This document shows positions 1-6,936 of a stretch of DNA of 64,000 bases, one piece after another. A model generated the notes under the pieces. That model saw nothing but the letters and a program-made list of their open reading frames with translations. It was not told the origin of the DNA and made no database searches. This DNA is from Caldalkalibacillus thermarum (GTDB lineage Bacteria > Bacillota > Bacilli > Caldalkalibacillales > Caldalkalibacillaceae). A program made the position numbers and the translations under genes. Positions within the stretch are counted from its first letter, which is position 1, and each line of letters starts with the position of its first letter. Where the stretch lies: contig NZ_BMKZ01000013.1 of the NCBI RefSeq assembly GCF_014644735.1, forward strand, positions 1-64,000. Reading direction: 5' to 3'.

Positions 1-123
1 TCTGCGGTACGGGAAGTTCTAGTTCTTACGGAAGAGAAGTTTCAAGAGCTTTTCGATCAGTTTTTGTCGAGTTTGCCCAATTATATCAAGGGTTTACTCG
101 GTGTTTCTGTCTGCGAAAGTTGA
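1..123 (+). CDS. C-terminal end of an unidentified protein (5' end outside window)
   Basis: The reading frame is open from base 1 to a TGA at 121-123 and gives 40 residues, ending in LLGVSVCES. The stretch is amphipathic and leucine/phenylalanine rich, but I recognise no family. It is the only open frame running in from the left edge on this strand. No start or upstream context is visible, so function cannot be assigned. The gene lies convergent to cadA. Confidence 0.4.
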   Translation, partial: SAVREVLVLTEEKFQELFDQFLSSLPNYIKGLLGVSVCES

Positions 124-221
124 GTAATTAGTTTTAAAGGGAGGTGTGTGAAAAGCAAAAGAGGCTGTAAAGAATTGAAATCAAGAGGATCCTAGTCTGT
201 AGACTTACGATATTTCTTTTT

Positions 222-257
222 ATCCAGGGAAGTCCCGCTTGCAGGACTTCCCTGGAT
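222..257. terminator. Strong hairpin between the left-edge gene and cadA
   Basis: A perfect 14-bp inverted repeat (222-235 with 244-257, 8-nt loop) sits between convergent genes, just beyond the cadA stop. Neither strand has a T-run after the stem, so this is terminator-like by position rather than a textbook intrinsic terminator. Confidence 0.45.
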
Positions 258-267
258 AATTATACCT

Positions 268-2376
268 TTAATCTTTCACTTTCAATAATCGTATTCCATT
301 TAATGTCACTAGAATTGTTGCCCCCATATCTGCAAGAATTGCCAGCCAAAGTGTAAGCCATCCCGGGAAAACGAGCAGAACAGCAATCAACTTCGTAATG
401 AGCGCGAAGGAGATGTTCTGTTTAATCACGCGGACAGCATTTCTTCCTAGTCGAATCATGAACGGAAGTTTCGAAAGATCGTCAGCCATCAATGCGATAT
501 CTGCAGTTTCCAAAGCCGTGTCGGTTCCTGCTCCACCCATCGCAATGCCAACGGTAGCAGAAGCGAGAGCGGGCGCATCATTTACGCCGTCGCCAATCAT
601 GGCCACTTTACCGTACTTCTCGCGCAGTTCTTTAATTTTGGCCAATTTATCCTGTGGCAATAATTCCCCATAGTATTCATCAACACCAACCAATTTGGCG
701 ATTGCAGCTGCTGTTTGGTTGTTGTCCCCGGTCAGCATAATCGTTTTGGCGATTCCTGCTTTTTTCAATTCAGCAACGGCTTGTACGCTTTGTTCCCTTA
801 CCTGGTCAGCGACGGCAATCAAACCGAGGATCTTATCTTTGGTTCCCAGGATCATCACTGTTTTGCCCTGTTGCTGTAAAGAAGAAATCCTTTCTTTAAC
901 AGAGTCAATATTGTCATGCAGTTCTTCAAATAAACGGGGGTTTCCGATATAATACGTTTCCCCGTCGATTTTTCCGGAAGCTCCTTTTCCGGTAATGGCT
1001 GAAAACTCTTCAGCCGGCTGCGGAGTTATTTTGCTTTCAACTGCCCTTTTCACAATGGCTTTGGCCAACGGATGCTCGGACAATTTCTCAAGGCTGGCGG
1101 CGATCTCCAAAATCTCCGCTTCACTTTTGCCGTTCAGAGCTTCAATATCCGTTACAGCAGGTTCGCCTTTTGTCAATGTGCCGGTTTTGTCGAAGGCGAT
1201 TGCCTTCAGATTGCCTGCTTCCTCCAAGTATACTCCGCCTTTGATCAATACACCGCTTTTCGCCGCCCTTCCGATGGCGGTTACGATCGCAACGGGTGTC
1301 GATACGACTAACGCACATGGACAGGCAACGACCAGCAATGCCAAGCCTTGATATAGCCAGCGCTCCCAATCGCCGCCGAAAAGCGGGGGAACAATCGCGA
1401 TTGCGATTGCCAACGTCATCACAACAGGAGTGTAATACTTCGCAAACCGATCGACGAATGCTTGGGAAGGGGCACGTTCGTTTTGGGCTTCCTCCACCAG
1501 GTGAATGATTTTGGCGATCGTGGTATCCTCGACCAGTTTGGTCACACGGACGCGAATGGCTCCTTGTTGATTCAACGTTCCGGCATAAACGGGATCGCCC
1601 ACGGTTTTTTCCACCGGCATGGATTCGCCGGTAATGGCCGCTTCGTTGATCGAAGAGGTCCCTTCAATAATCTCGCCGTCAATGGCAATCTTCTCACCCG
1701 GTTTCACGAGAATAACATCGCCCACCACCAGTTCTTCAACCGGCAGCCTGATTTCTTTCCCATTTCGGATGACCGTTGCTTCTTTAGGAGCGATTTCCAT
1801 TAACGAGCGGATCGATTGCCGTGCTTTTTCCATCGAGTACGATTCGAGCATCTCGCTTACCGCGAAGAGAAAAACGACTATAGCCGCTTCTTTCCACTCC
1901 CCGATAAACAAAGCGCCAATAACGGCGACTGTCATGAGCACAAACATGTCGAAGCTCAAACGAAGCAGGTTGCGAATCCCCTTCAGCATCATCGAATGGC
2001 CGCCGATGAGGATAGAAAGCAAGAGGAACGTTTTGCTTAAGAAATCATTCTCTTGCAAAAGCAATCCGATAACCAACGCAACCAAAGAAATGCCTGTGGT
2101 AATCGCTTTACGGTTTGATTCCCAAAACGATTTTCCAACCGTTGATTCGGGAGCGCCTACAGGATGAATCGTAACATCTTCAATCTTCTTTATTTCCTTT
2201 TGCAGTTCGTCATCGGGGATGGCTCCGACAATGGTCAGTTTAGCTGCTGCAAAGTTCAGTTTTGCTTCCTTAACGCCAGGCAACGCCTGGACATGCCGCT
2301 CGATCTTGGCGGCACAATCCGCACAGGTCAATCCTCTTAACCGATATTGTCTTTGGACTGCAGAAGTTTCGGCCAT
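268..2376 (-). CDS. cadA: Cd2+/Zn2+/Pb2+-exporting P1B-type ATPase CadA
   Basis: This is an inner-membrane efflux pump that uses ATP to export soft divalent metals. The 702-aa protein has one N-terminal heavy-metal-associated domain with CADC (residues 18-21). It also carries the actuator TGES (249-252), the membrane metal site CPC (353-355), the phosphorylation motif DKTGTLT (396-402), an SEHPLAKA nucleotide-binding motif and the hinge GDGVNDAP. The CPC motif together with family architecture indicates the Cd/Zn/Pb group rather than the Cu group. The start ATG follows AAAGGAGG. Six bases separate it from upstream cadC, so the two genes form a cadCA operon, presumably derepressed by metal through CadC. 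Confidence 0.93.
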   Translation of the reverse strand: MAETSAVQRQYRLRGLTCADCAAKIERHVQALPGVKEAKLNFAAAKLTIVGAIPDDELQKEIKKIEDVTIHPVGAPESTVGKSFWESNRKAITTGISLVALVIGLLLQENDFLSKTFLLLSILIGGHSMMLKGIRNLLRLSFDMFVLMTVAVIGALFIGEWKEAAIVVFLFAVSEMLESYSMEKARQSIRSLMEIAPKEATVIRNGKEIRLPVEELVVGDVILVKPGEKIAIDGEIIEGTSSINEAAITGESMPVEKTVGDPVYAGTLNQQGAIRVRVTKLVEDTTIAKIIHLVEEAQNERAPSQAFVDRFAKYYTPVVMTLAIAIAIVPPLFGGDWERWLYQGLALLVVACPCALVVSTPVAIVTAIGRAAKSGVLIKGGVYLEEAGNLKAIAFDKTGTLTKGEPAVTDIEALNGKSEAEILEIAASLEKLSEHPLAKAIVKRAVESKITPQPAEEFSAITGKGASGKIDGETYYIGNPRLFEELHDNIDSVKERISSLQQQGKTVMILGTKDKILGLIAVADQVREQSVQAVAELKKAGIAKTIMLTGDNNQTAAAIAKLVGVDEYYGELLPQDKLAKIKELREKYGKVAMIGDGVNDAPALASATVGIAMGGAGTDTALETADIALMADDLSKLPFMIRLGRNAVRVIKQNISFALITKLIAVLLVFPGWLTLWLAILADMGATILVTLNGIRLLKVKD

Positions 2377-2382
2377 ATTGAG

Positions 2383-2787
2383 TTACCTCCTTTCTTTTAG
2401 GCGAAGTGCTTCATCGATCAAATGGCGCACGTGCCCGCTTTCCAGACTGTAAAAAACCATTTTTCCCTCTTTACGGTGTTTGGCGAGGCCCATATTGCGC
2501 AGCATTCGCAGATGGTGAGATGCCGCTGCGTTGGTAGAACCGATAATCGTGGCCACGTCACAGACACAAAGTTCATCTTCCCGGCTTAGAGCGTATATGA
2601 TTTTCAGCCGTGTCTCATCGGCCAACACTTTAAATAAAGGGGCCAGGCCTTCTGTCCGATCAACTTCCTGTTGTCGGCGCGCTACCTTTTCTGGATCAAA
2701 GATGAATGTTTCACAGGTATCGTCTTGTTTGGTTTTGGATATCTTGATCCCAATCCCCCTTTTGCTTATGATTGACTTTTCTTCCAT
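2383..2787 (-). CDS. cadC: ArsR/SmtB-family metal-sensing repressor CadC
   Basis: This predicted 134-aa winged-helix repressor releases the cad promoter when it binds Cd, Pb or Zn. It has the ELCVCD metal-sensing motif in the recognition region, the ASHHLR recognition-helix core and a GHVRHLIDEA alpha-5 segment matching the family's C-terminal Zn site. The N-terminus carries DTCETFIFD. CadC of pI258 has a second Cys four residues after the first, and Ile is present here instead, so one of four thiolate ligands is missing. I chose ATG 2787 rather than an ATG at 2832 because AGGAGGGATTTTAAC precedes it directly. The gene is co-transcribed with cadA. Confidence 0.9.
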   Translation of the reverse strand: MEEKSIISKRGIGIKISKTKQDDTCETFIFDPEKVARRQQEVDRTEGLAPLFKVLADETRLKIIYALSREDELCVCDVATIIGSTNAAASHHLRMLRNMGLAKHRKEGKMVFYSLESGHVRHLIDEALRLKERR

Positions 2788-2817
2788 GTTAAAATCCCTC
2801 CTTCTCTTACCAATACT

Positions 2818-2839
2818 CAAATAATCAAACAATCATTTA
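2818..2839. promoter_or_regulatory. Imperfect dyad, candidate CadC operator near the transcription start
   Basis: An AT-rich imperfect inverted repeat (CAAATAAT / ATCATTTA-like halves) lies just downstream of the predicted -10 of cadC. This is where ArsR/SmtB operators usually sit. Assignment is by position and shape only. Confidence 0.35.
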
Positions 2840-2853
2840 CTCGTTACAAAATT

Positions 2854-2883
2854 ATTATGTACTAAATGACATTTATGCGTCAA
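2854..2883 (-). promoter_or_regulatory. Predicted SigA promoter of cadCA
   Basis: On the minus strand a -35 TTGACG (2883-2878) is separated by 18 nt from CATAAT (2859-2854). The start codon of cadC is about 65 nt downstream. Confidence 0.5.
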
Positions 2884-2895
2884 CATCTAAATATA

Positions 2896-2917
2896 CATTT
2901 GATTATTTTATCAAATG
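2896..2917. promoter_or_regulatory. Perfect 8-bp dyad upstream of the cad promoter
   Basis: CATTTGAT and ATCAAATG (2896-2903, 2910-2917) form a perfect inverted repeat with a 6-nt spacer. The half-site resembles the TCAAAT half-sites of cad-type operators. It lies upstream of the -35, so it may be an auxiliary repressor site. Confidence 0.4.
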
Positions 2918-3045
2918 ATGGGAAGGGATTGAGAACAAACCCTTATCATATGAATTCTTTTAGATATCCGGTTCCTGTTTCTTCAGTTTTTCCGTTTGTA
3001 CTCAAAAAGGATGGATAGCTCTCGCGATAGAGTTTATGTCGGATC

Positions 3046-3408
3046 ATGTTCATTGAAAAAATTAATCTCGTTGTGAGCGAAAAATTATTGCAACAAATTG
3101 CATCGGAACAGCAACGACAGAGAGAATTGCTGACACAACTCATCAGTATCATCAAATCAACAAATGTCAAAGTATCTTATTTGGATTCCAAGGTGTCTCA
3201 GTTAGATTCCAAGATGACTCAAATAGATCAGAAAGTATCGGAATTGGAGAACACTGTCGGTGAAATACTCAAACTGCAAAAGAAACAGGAAAACTTGCTA
3301 CAGCAGTTAAGTCAAGGCCAAGAGCGTCAAGACAAAATTTTGGAGACGCTTGCCTTGCGTTCTCTTGAGCAAGAAACGGAAATACGGGAAATGAAACGGA
3401 TTAAATAA
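3046..3408 (+). CDS. Coiled-coil hypothetical protein
   Basis: The 120-aa protein is almost entirely predicted coiled coil. Residues 1-45 are a Gln/Leu-rich helix. Residues 46-75 hold repeated seven-residue units of the form LDSKVSQ, LDSKMTQ, IDQKVSE. The rest continues as charged helix with few prolines or glycines. No signal peptide or domain is visible. The start is uncertain because ATG 3046 lacks a good ribosome site. An intrinsic terminator follows immediately. It opens the decayed mobile-element region; similar heptad-repeat proteins are common in phage and integrative elements, but no function can be given. Confidence 0.6.
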   Translation: MFIEKINLVVSEKLLQQIASEQQRQRELLTQLISIIKSTNVKVSYLDSKVSQLDSKMTQIDQKVSELENTVGEILKLQKKQENLLQQLSQGQERQDKILETLALRSLEQETEIREMKRIK

Positions 3409-3409
3409 A

Positions 3410-3439
3410 GCCTATGGACTTTACACATAGGCTTTTTTT
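3410..3439 (+). terminator. Intrinsic terminator of the coiled-coil gene
   Basis: GCCTATG pairs with CATAGGC across a 9-nt loop, followed by seven T residues. Confidence 0.85.
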
Positions 3440-3449
3440 GGTACAATGT

Positions 3450-3469
3450 AATAGAACAAATGTTCTATT
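3450..3469. promoter_or_regulatory. Perfect palindrome resembling a LexA/SOS or phage-repressor operator
   Basis: A 9-bp perfect inverted repeat with a 2-nt centre contains GAAC-AAAT-GTTC. This fits the Firmicute LexA core GAAC-RNRY-GTTC, though the usual flanking C and G are A and T here. It overlaps the region just upstream of the ImmA-like gene and just after a TACAAT -10-like hexamer (3442-3447). An element-encoded repressor is an alternative binder. Confidence 0.5.
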
Positions 3470-3495
3470 ACTAAGTGCCTATAGGGGGGTTGACA

Positions 3496-4020
3496 ATGCT
3501 ACATATGTACTACAAAACTGCATTTGAAGAAAAAATAGAGCATCTGTTCAAGTCAAAAGGTATTGTTCAACCTGAAGATTTGTGTTTGGAAAAACTGTCG
3601 GATCTTTTCAAGGTCCAGATCGTCTACATACCTAATGCTCCCCAACGAGCCATGTGGGATGATAATTTATCCGTCATCTTTCTTGATTCGGCCAAAACAC
3701 CTGCTGAAGTGAGAGAAGTGTTTTTTCATGAGCTTGCACATCCTCTATTACACGAGGGAAATCAGCTTGGTATGTTTCCTGAATTTCGCAACCTTCAAGA
3801 AAATCAGGCCAAAGTTTTTCAGTTGTATGCTGCCATGCCTTTTTTTATGATCAAGAAACTGGATTTACCCAGTGAGGACAGATTGATTATCGGGCTATTA
3901 TCAGATGTTTTTAAGGTTACACATGGGTTGGCTAAAAAAAGATGGTATCAAATCAAACAACGGATATACACGGCACAGTTTTTGTGCGGATCGGCTATTC
4001 CAGCCCTTAAGCGAGTTTGA
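3496..4020 (+). CDS. ImmA/IrrE-family metallo-endopeptidase-like protein
   Basis: The 174-aa protein has a HELAH zinc-peptidase motif (HExxH) near residue 78 in the context FFHELAHPLLH, preceded by a strand typical of the ImmA/IrrE (DUF955) fold. ImmA proteins of integrative elements such as ICEBs1 cleave the element's repressor after DNA damage. No ImmR-type repressor gene is seen beside it. ATG 3496 was chosen because AGGGGGG precedes it; a GTG at 3475 is the longer alternative. The LexA-like palindrome immediately upstream suggests damage-linked control. The C-terminus after HGLAKKRWYQIK may be shortened by decay. Confidence 0.7.
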   Translation: MLHMYYKTAFEEKIEHLFKSKGIVQPEDLCLEKLSDLFKVQIVYIPNAPQRAMWDDNLSVIFLDSAKTPAEVREVFFHELAHPLLHEGNQLGMFPEFRNLQENQAKVFQLYAAMPFFMIKKLDLPSEDRLIIGLLSDVFKVTHGLAKKRWYQIKQRIYTAQFLCGSAIPALKRV

Positions 4021-4221
4021 GGAATCTCTAGGAGTTTCTGTATTTTTGTCTGAATTGGTTGTTAATAACCAAAAACCGAACTGCTTCGGAATCAATATAA
4101 AGTCCATTCGTCAAAGGACAGAAATGGCAGGCATCTCCATAAACAACATCTGTTTTCTTGTGATACAAATGGGTGATCTGGAGGAAGTTTTGCACATGGC
4201 TAGAGTGAGGTGGAAAACAAT
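4021..4221 (+). other. Non-coding or decayed spacer in the mobile-element remnant
   Basis: About 200 bases between the metalloprotease and the recombinase carry overlapping frames but no convincing gene of their own. Codon quality is poor, and the bases are probably residue of lost element genes. Confidence 0.35.
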
Positions 4222-4990
4222 ATGTACGCGGTAGGTTATGTCAGACAGTCAAAAGAAAGAAAAGACCGGGAAAGCATATCGCCAGAAACACAAATTGAAA
4301 AGATTAAGCAGTTTGCCAAGTTACAGGAAACCAAAGTGGTTAAGATTTTTAGAGATATTGATATTAGTGGTTTCCGTGTTCATTATTCAAAGCGTACCGG
4401 TTTGATGGATATGCTTGAATATATAAAAGCAAATAAGATCAAAAAAGTGTATGTATATAACTTGGCACGATTATCACGCCGGATTAAAGACTTCCTTGAG
4501 ATCACCAACGAGCTGGAGAAATTTGATTGCAGTGTGGTTTCAGCCACCGAGATGATTCGTGACAAAGCCGTTAACATGTGGGGAGTCAAGAAGATCAGCA
4601 ATTATCTTAACCGAAAAAACATACCTTCTCCTATTGACGGCAAATGGACAAGTCAAGCCGTGAAATATATACTCTTGAATCCATTTTACAGGGGTTATTT
4701 GCAATATGACGGGAAACTATACGAATCGCCACTGGCTCCGAAGGTGTTCTCACCAGAAGATTGGGAGAAAATACAGGAAAACCTCAACCGCTACGTAAAC
4801 CTGGGTCCTCGTGGAGAAGTATCCCCTCATCTTCTTACCGGGTTATTAGTTTGCGGTGCTTGCAATTCCAGGATGGAGATCAGGTACAATGGCTCAAAAA
4901 GAGCAAGACGTTACATCTGTTCAAACAGGCAAAATGCTTTTGTCAACAAATGTCCATCTTCTCTGTTGTTCGTCTGTGATATTGTCATAT
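4222..4990 (+). pseudogene. Large serine recombinase, N-terminal fragment with internal deletion
   Basis: The start YAVGYVRQSKERKDRES has the catalytic Ser of large serine recombinases, and YNLARLSRR matches the conserved resolvase core. At about residue 115 the sequence passes straight from the SATEMI motif to RDKAVNMWGVKKISNYLN. The rest of the catalytic domain and long E-helix (roughly 90 residues in relatives) are missing. A recombinase domain (YILLNPFYRGYL) and half of a zinc ribbon (CGAC) follow, then the IS interrupts the gene. ATG 4222 has a GAGGTGG site; an upstream GTG at 4210 is possible. The enzyme cannot be functional. Confidence 0.85.
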
Positions 4991-5014
4991 TGTAACGCGT
5001 CAGTGAAAATGTCA
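4991..5014 (+). repeat. Left terminal inverted repeat of the IS
   Basis: It matches the reverse complement of 6526-6549, with an exact 17-bp core CGTCAGTGAAAATGTCA. Confidence 0.75.
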
Positions 5015-5037
5015 CTATGGGACAGGAGAAGATTACA

Positions 5038-6342
5038 ATGAGCAAAAAAGAACTGATGCGTTACAAGGTCGTTAGTCGGTGGATTGATGGTCTCATAACA
5101 GGGAGTGAAGCTGCTGAACTGTTGAATTTAAGCTATCGCCAGGTTTGCCGCCTGAAAAAACGCATACTTGAGGAGGGAGAAAGTGGGGTCATACACAAAA
5201 ACAAAGGGCGCAAACCGGCTCATGCCTTGGATGATGAAGTCCGCCAAAGGATTCTAGAACTTCACCAAAGTGAACGATACAAAAACTGTAATGATGTTCA
5301 TTTTGCTGAATTATTGGCCAAATATGAAGGGATAGAGGTTAGCCCTTCTACCGTACGTCGCATACGCCTTGCGGCCCGGATCAAAGCCAAGCGCAAACGC
5401 CGGCCTTCAAAGGCCCATCGTCCGCGAAAAAGGAAACCCTAGGCCGGCATGCTGGTTCAGATGGATGGCAGTTTTCATCGTTGGCTGGAGGACCGGGCAG
5501 AACCCATGTGTCTTTTGGCCGCTATTGATGATGCCACAGGAAGAATTGTGGCCGCTGTTTTCCGTCCACAGGAGGACACTGAAGGATATTTCCTCTTAAC
5601 CCGGCAAATGATTGAACGGGAGGGCATCCCAATGAGTATCTATTCCGATCGGCACATGATCTTCCGTTCCCCTCATGACAAGCTCACGATTGAGCAAGAA
5701 CTGGCAGGGGAGTCCAAGCCATTGTCGCAATTTGGCCAAGCACTGAGAGATCTTGGCATTGAACACATCCAGGCCCATACCCCACAAGCCAAGGGACGGA
5801 TAGAACGGCTGTTTGAAACACTCCAGGACCGCTGGATTGTTGAATTACGTCTTCGTGGAGTGGATTCCATTGAGGAAGCCAATCGTGTCTTACCCGAGTT
5901 AATCGAGGAACACAACAAAGCTTTTGCTGTTGAACCGACGGATCCCCATAGCGCTTTTGTTCCGCTGGAACAAAACCAAACGAATTTAGATTTGATTTTA
6001 TGCTACCGTCATTGGCGCACTTTAGGAACGGGGCAAACACTGTCCTTTGACCACAAAACCTATGTTGTTGCTGAGGACAGCCAGAAAACCGTTATTCCGC
6101 CCAAAACACGCGTAGAGGTGCGTCAGACACTGGATGGAAGACTCTTTGTGTGGTACAAGGGCAAAGCCTATGCGTTGAAGGAAATACCTAAACCTAAACG
6201 CCAGGCTGCCCCGTCAAAACAAAAAGCGGGCTCAGAGCGAAAGCCCCATAAGCCTGACGAAAATCATCCTTGGCGGAAACCACTGTTTAACCCAAGAACA
6301 GCACCAGAGACTGCGAGGTGTAGTCAGACAGCGCCAAGCTGA
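5038..6342 (+). pseudogene. ISNCY-family transposase with one in-frame amber codon
   Basis: Residues 1-60 carry an HTH (GSEAAELLNLSYRQVCRLKK), followed by a basic linker and a DDE integrase core (MLVQMDGSFHRWL, LLAAIDDATGRI, YSDRHMIF, QAKGRIERLFETLQ). The frame runs without shift across a TAG at 5440-5442, in the context KRKP-stop-AGMLVQMDG. I expect CAG (Gln) there, so a single C-to-T change would explain it. ATG 5038 follows AGGAG; ATG 5017 is the alternative. The acidic residues appear intact, so the copy looks recently inactivated or dependent on amber suppression. The C-terminal 60 residues are basic and low complexity. Confidence 0.85.
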
Positions 6343-6480
6343 TACAGGGACCTTCATCCCTTAATGACCATACAGCCTGAGCAGCGAACGAAATCAAGGG
6401 CAAGTGCAACGAGGGCGAAAGCCTTTACCCTTGATTTCGTGAGCGTAACAGGCTAGACTTGTGCAAGGGATGAAGGTATC
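6341..6480 (+). ncRNA. Highly structured segment in the IS, candidate non-coding RNA
   Basis: Between the transposase stop and the right terminus three nested stems can be drawn. They are 6350-6362 with 6465-6477 (13 bp perfect), 6374-6379 with 6449-6454 (6 bp) and 6388-6400 with 6428-6440 (13 bp perfect). The inner loop holds GGC-GAAA-GCC (6414-6423), a GNRA tetraloop only on the plus strand. CAAGT (6401-6405) could pair with ACTTG (6457-6461) as a pseudoknot. There is no open frame and no T-run. I recognise no Rfam family; a nested palindromic repeat acting as DNA is the alternative. Confidence 0.5.
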
Positions 6481-6486
6481 AAATCA

Positions 6487-6507
6487 ATATGACATTTTTA
6501 CTGACGA
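6487..6507 (+). repeat. Extra copy of the IS end sequence just inside the right terminus
   Basis: AATATGACATTTTTACTGACG repeats almost exactly at 6522-6542, inside and across the right inverted repeat. Two tandem end copies may be two transposase-binding sites or the scar of a nested end. Confidence 0.55.
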
Positions 6508-6525
6508 ATTAATGACGAATTAATA

Positions 6526-6549
6526 TGACATTTTCACTGACGTTTGACA
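6526..6549 (-). repeat. Right terminal inverted repeat of the IS
   Basis: It is the reverse complement of the left end over the 17-bp core, with three mismatches toward the outer tip. Confidence 0.75.
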
Positions 6550-6557
6550 CCTAATAG

Positions 6558-6719
6558 ATGAGGGTTCACGGAGAGATCCAATCCTCCCTAGCGAGCCTCT
6601 TCATAGAGAATATTGCCATAAAAGAAGAACAGCGCACAGCTATTCATTCCCTTGTTGACAAGATTGTGGTACATGATGAGTGTGCAACATCCATCTTCCG
6701 GTTGGAAAAACAAAAATAA
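6558..6719 (+). pseudogene. Serine recombinase, C-terminal fragment
   Basis: The 53 codons contain IKEEQRTAIHSLVDKIVVHD and end at TAA 6719, a typical C-terminus of large serine recombinases. The fragment begins right after the IS. The zinc-ribbon remainder and coiled-coil region that should join it to the fragment at 4222-4990 are absent, so DNA was lost at the insertion point. Confidence 0.65.
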
Positions 6720-6744
6720 AAAGCACCTCTAACAAAAGAGGCAC
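6708..6744 (-). terminator. Intrinsic terminator of tRNA-Pro
   Basis: In the minus-strand RNA GUGCCUCU pairs with AGAGGUGC (two G-U pairs), followed by TTTTTATTTTTG. It starts about 17 nt after the tRNA 3' end. Confidence 0.7.
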
Positions 6745-6760
6745 TTTGTATTTTATGTAA

Positions 6761-6837
6761 TGGTCGGAACGGCGGGATTTGAACCCGCGACCTCACCCAC
6801 CCCAAGGGTGCGCGCTACCGGGCTGCGCCACGTCCCG
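6761..6837 (-). tRNA. tRNA-Pro (UGG anticodon)
   Basis: The 77-nt cloverleaf has acceptor CGGGACG pairing with CGTTCCG, anticodon loop CTTGGGG (anticodon TGG), a T-arm GGGTTCAAATCCC and an encoded CCA at the 3' end. Its 3' end faces the decayed mobile element. I did not find a second copy of the tRNA 3' end that would mark a tRNA attachment site. Confidence 0.95.
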
Positions 6838-6876
6838 ATCAGAGTGAAGAAACATGTTGTGAATCAGACAGTGAAT

Positions 6877-6905
6877 AATTTATCATAAAATAGAAGCAGA
6901 ATCAA
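6877..6905 (-). promoter_or_regulatory. Predicted promoter of tRNA-Pro
   Basis: The -35 TTGATT and -10 TAAATT are separated by 17 nt, about 40 nt upstream of the mature tRNA 5' end. Confidence 0.45.
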
Positions 6906-6936
6906 GACCTTTTTTAAGATTTTAAGGAGGAATTTT

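Larger units (their letters stand above)
4991..6549 (+). mobile_element. ISNCY (IS1202-type) insertion sequence, about 1.56 kb
   Basis: The element is bounded by terminal inverted repeats 4991-5014 and 6526-6549 (24 bp, about 3 mismatches, with CGTCAGTGAAAATGTCA identical in both). It holds one transposase gene and a structured non-coding segment. It interrupts the serine recombinase. No target-site duplication is visible at the two ends, so the insertion was probably followed by loss of flanking DNA. Family assignment rests on my recognition of the transposase. Confidence 0.8.

Noticed and set aside
148-195. 15-codon frame from GTG 148 after GGGAGG
   Set aside because: It is too short and basic to judge, the ribosome-site spacing is too tight, and no family is recognised.
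6761-6837. tRNA-Pro 3' end as attachment site of the decayed element
   Set aside because: I could not find a second copy of the tRNA 3' sequence on the far side of the element, and large serine recombinases usually do not target tRNA genes.
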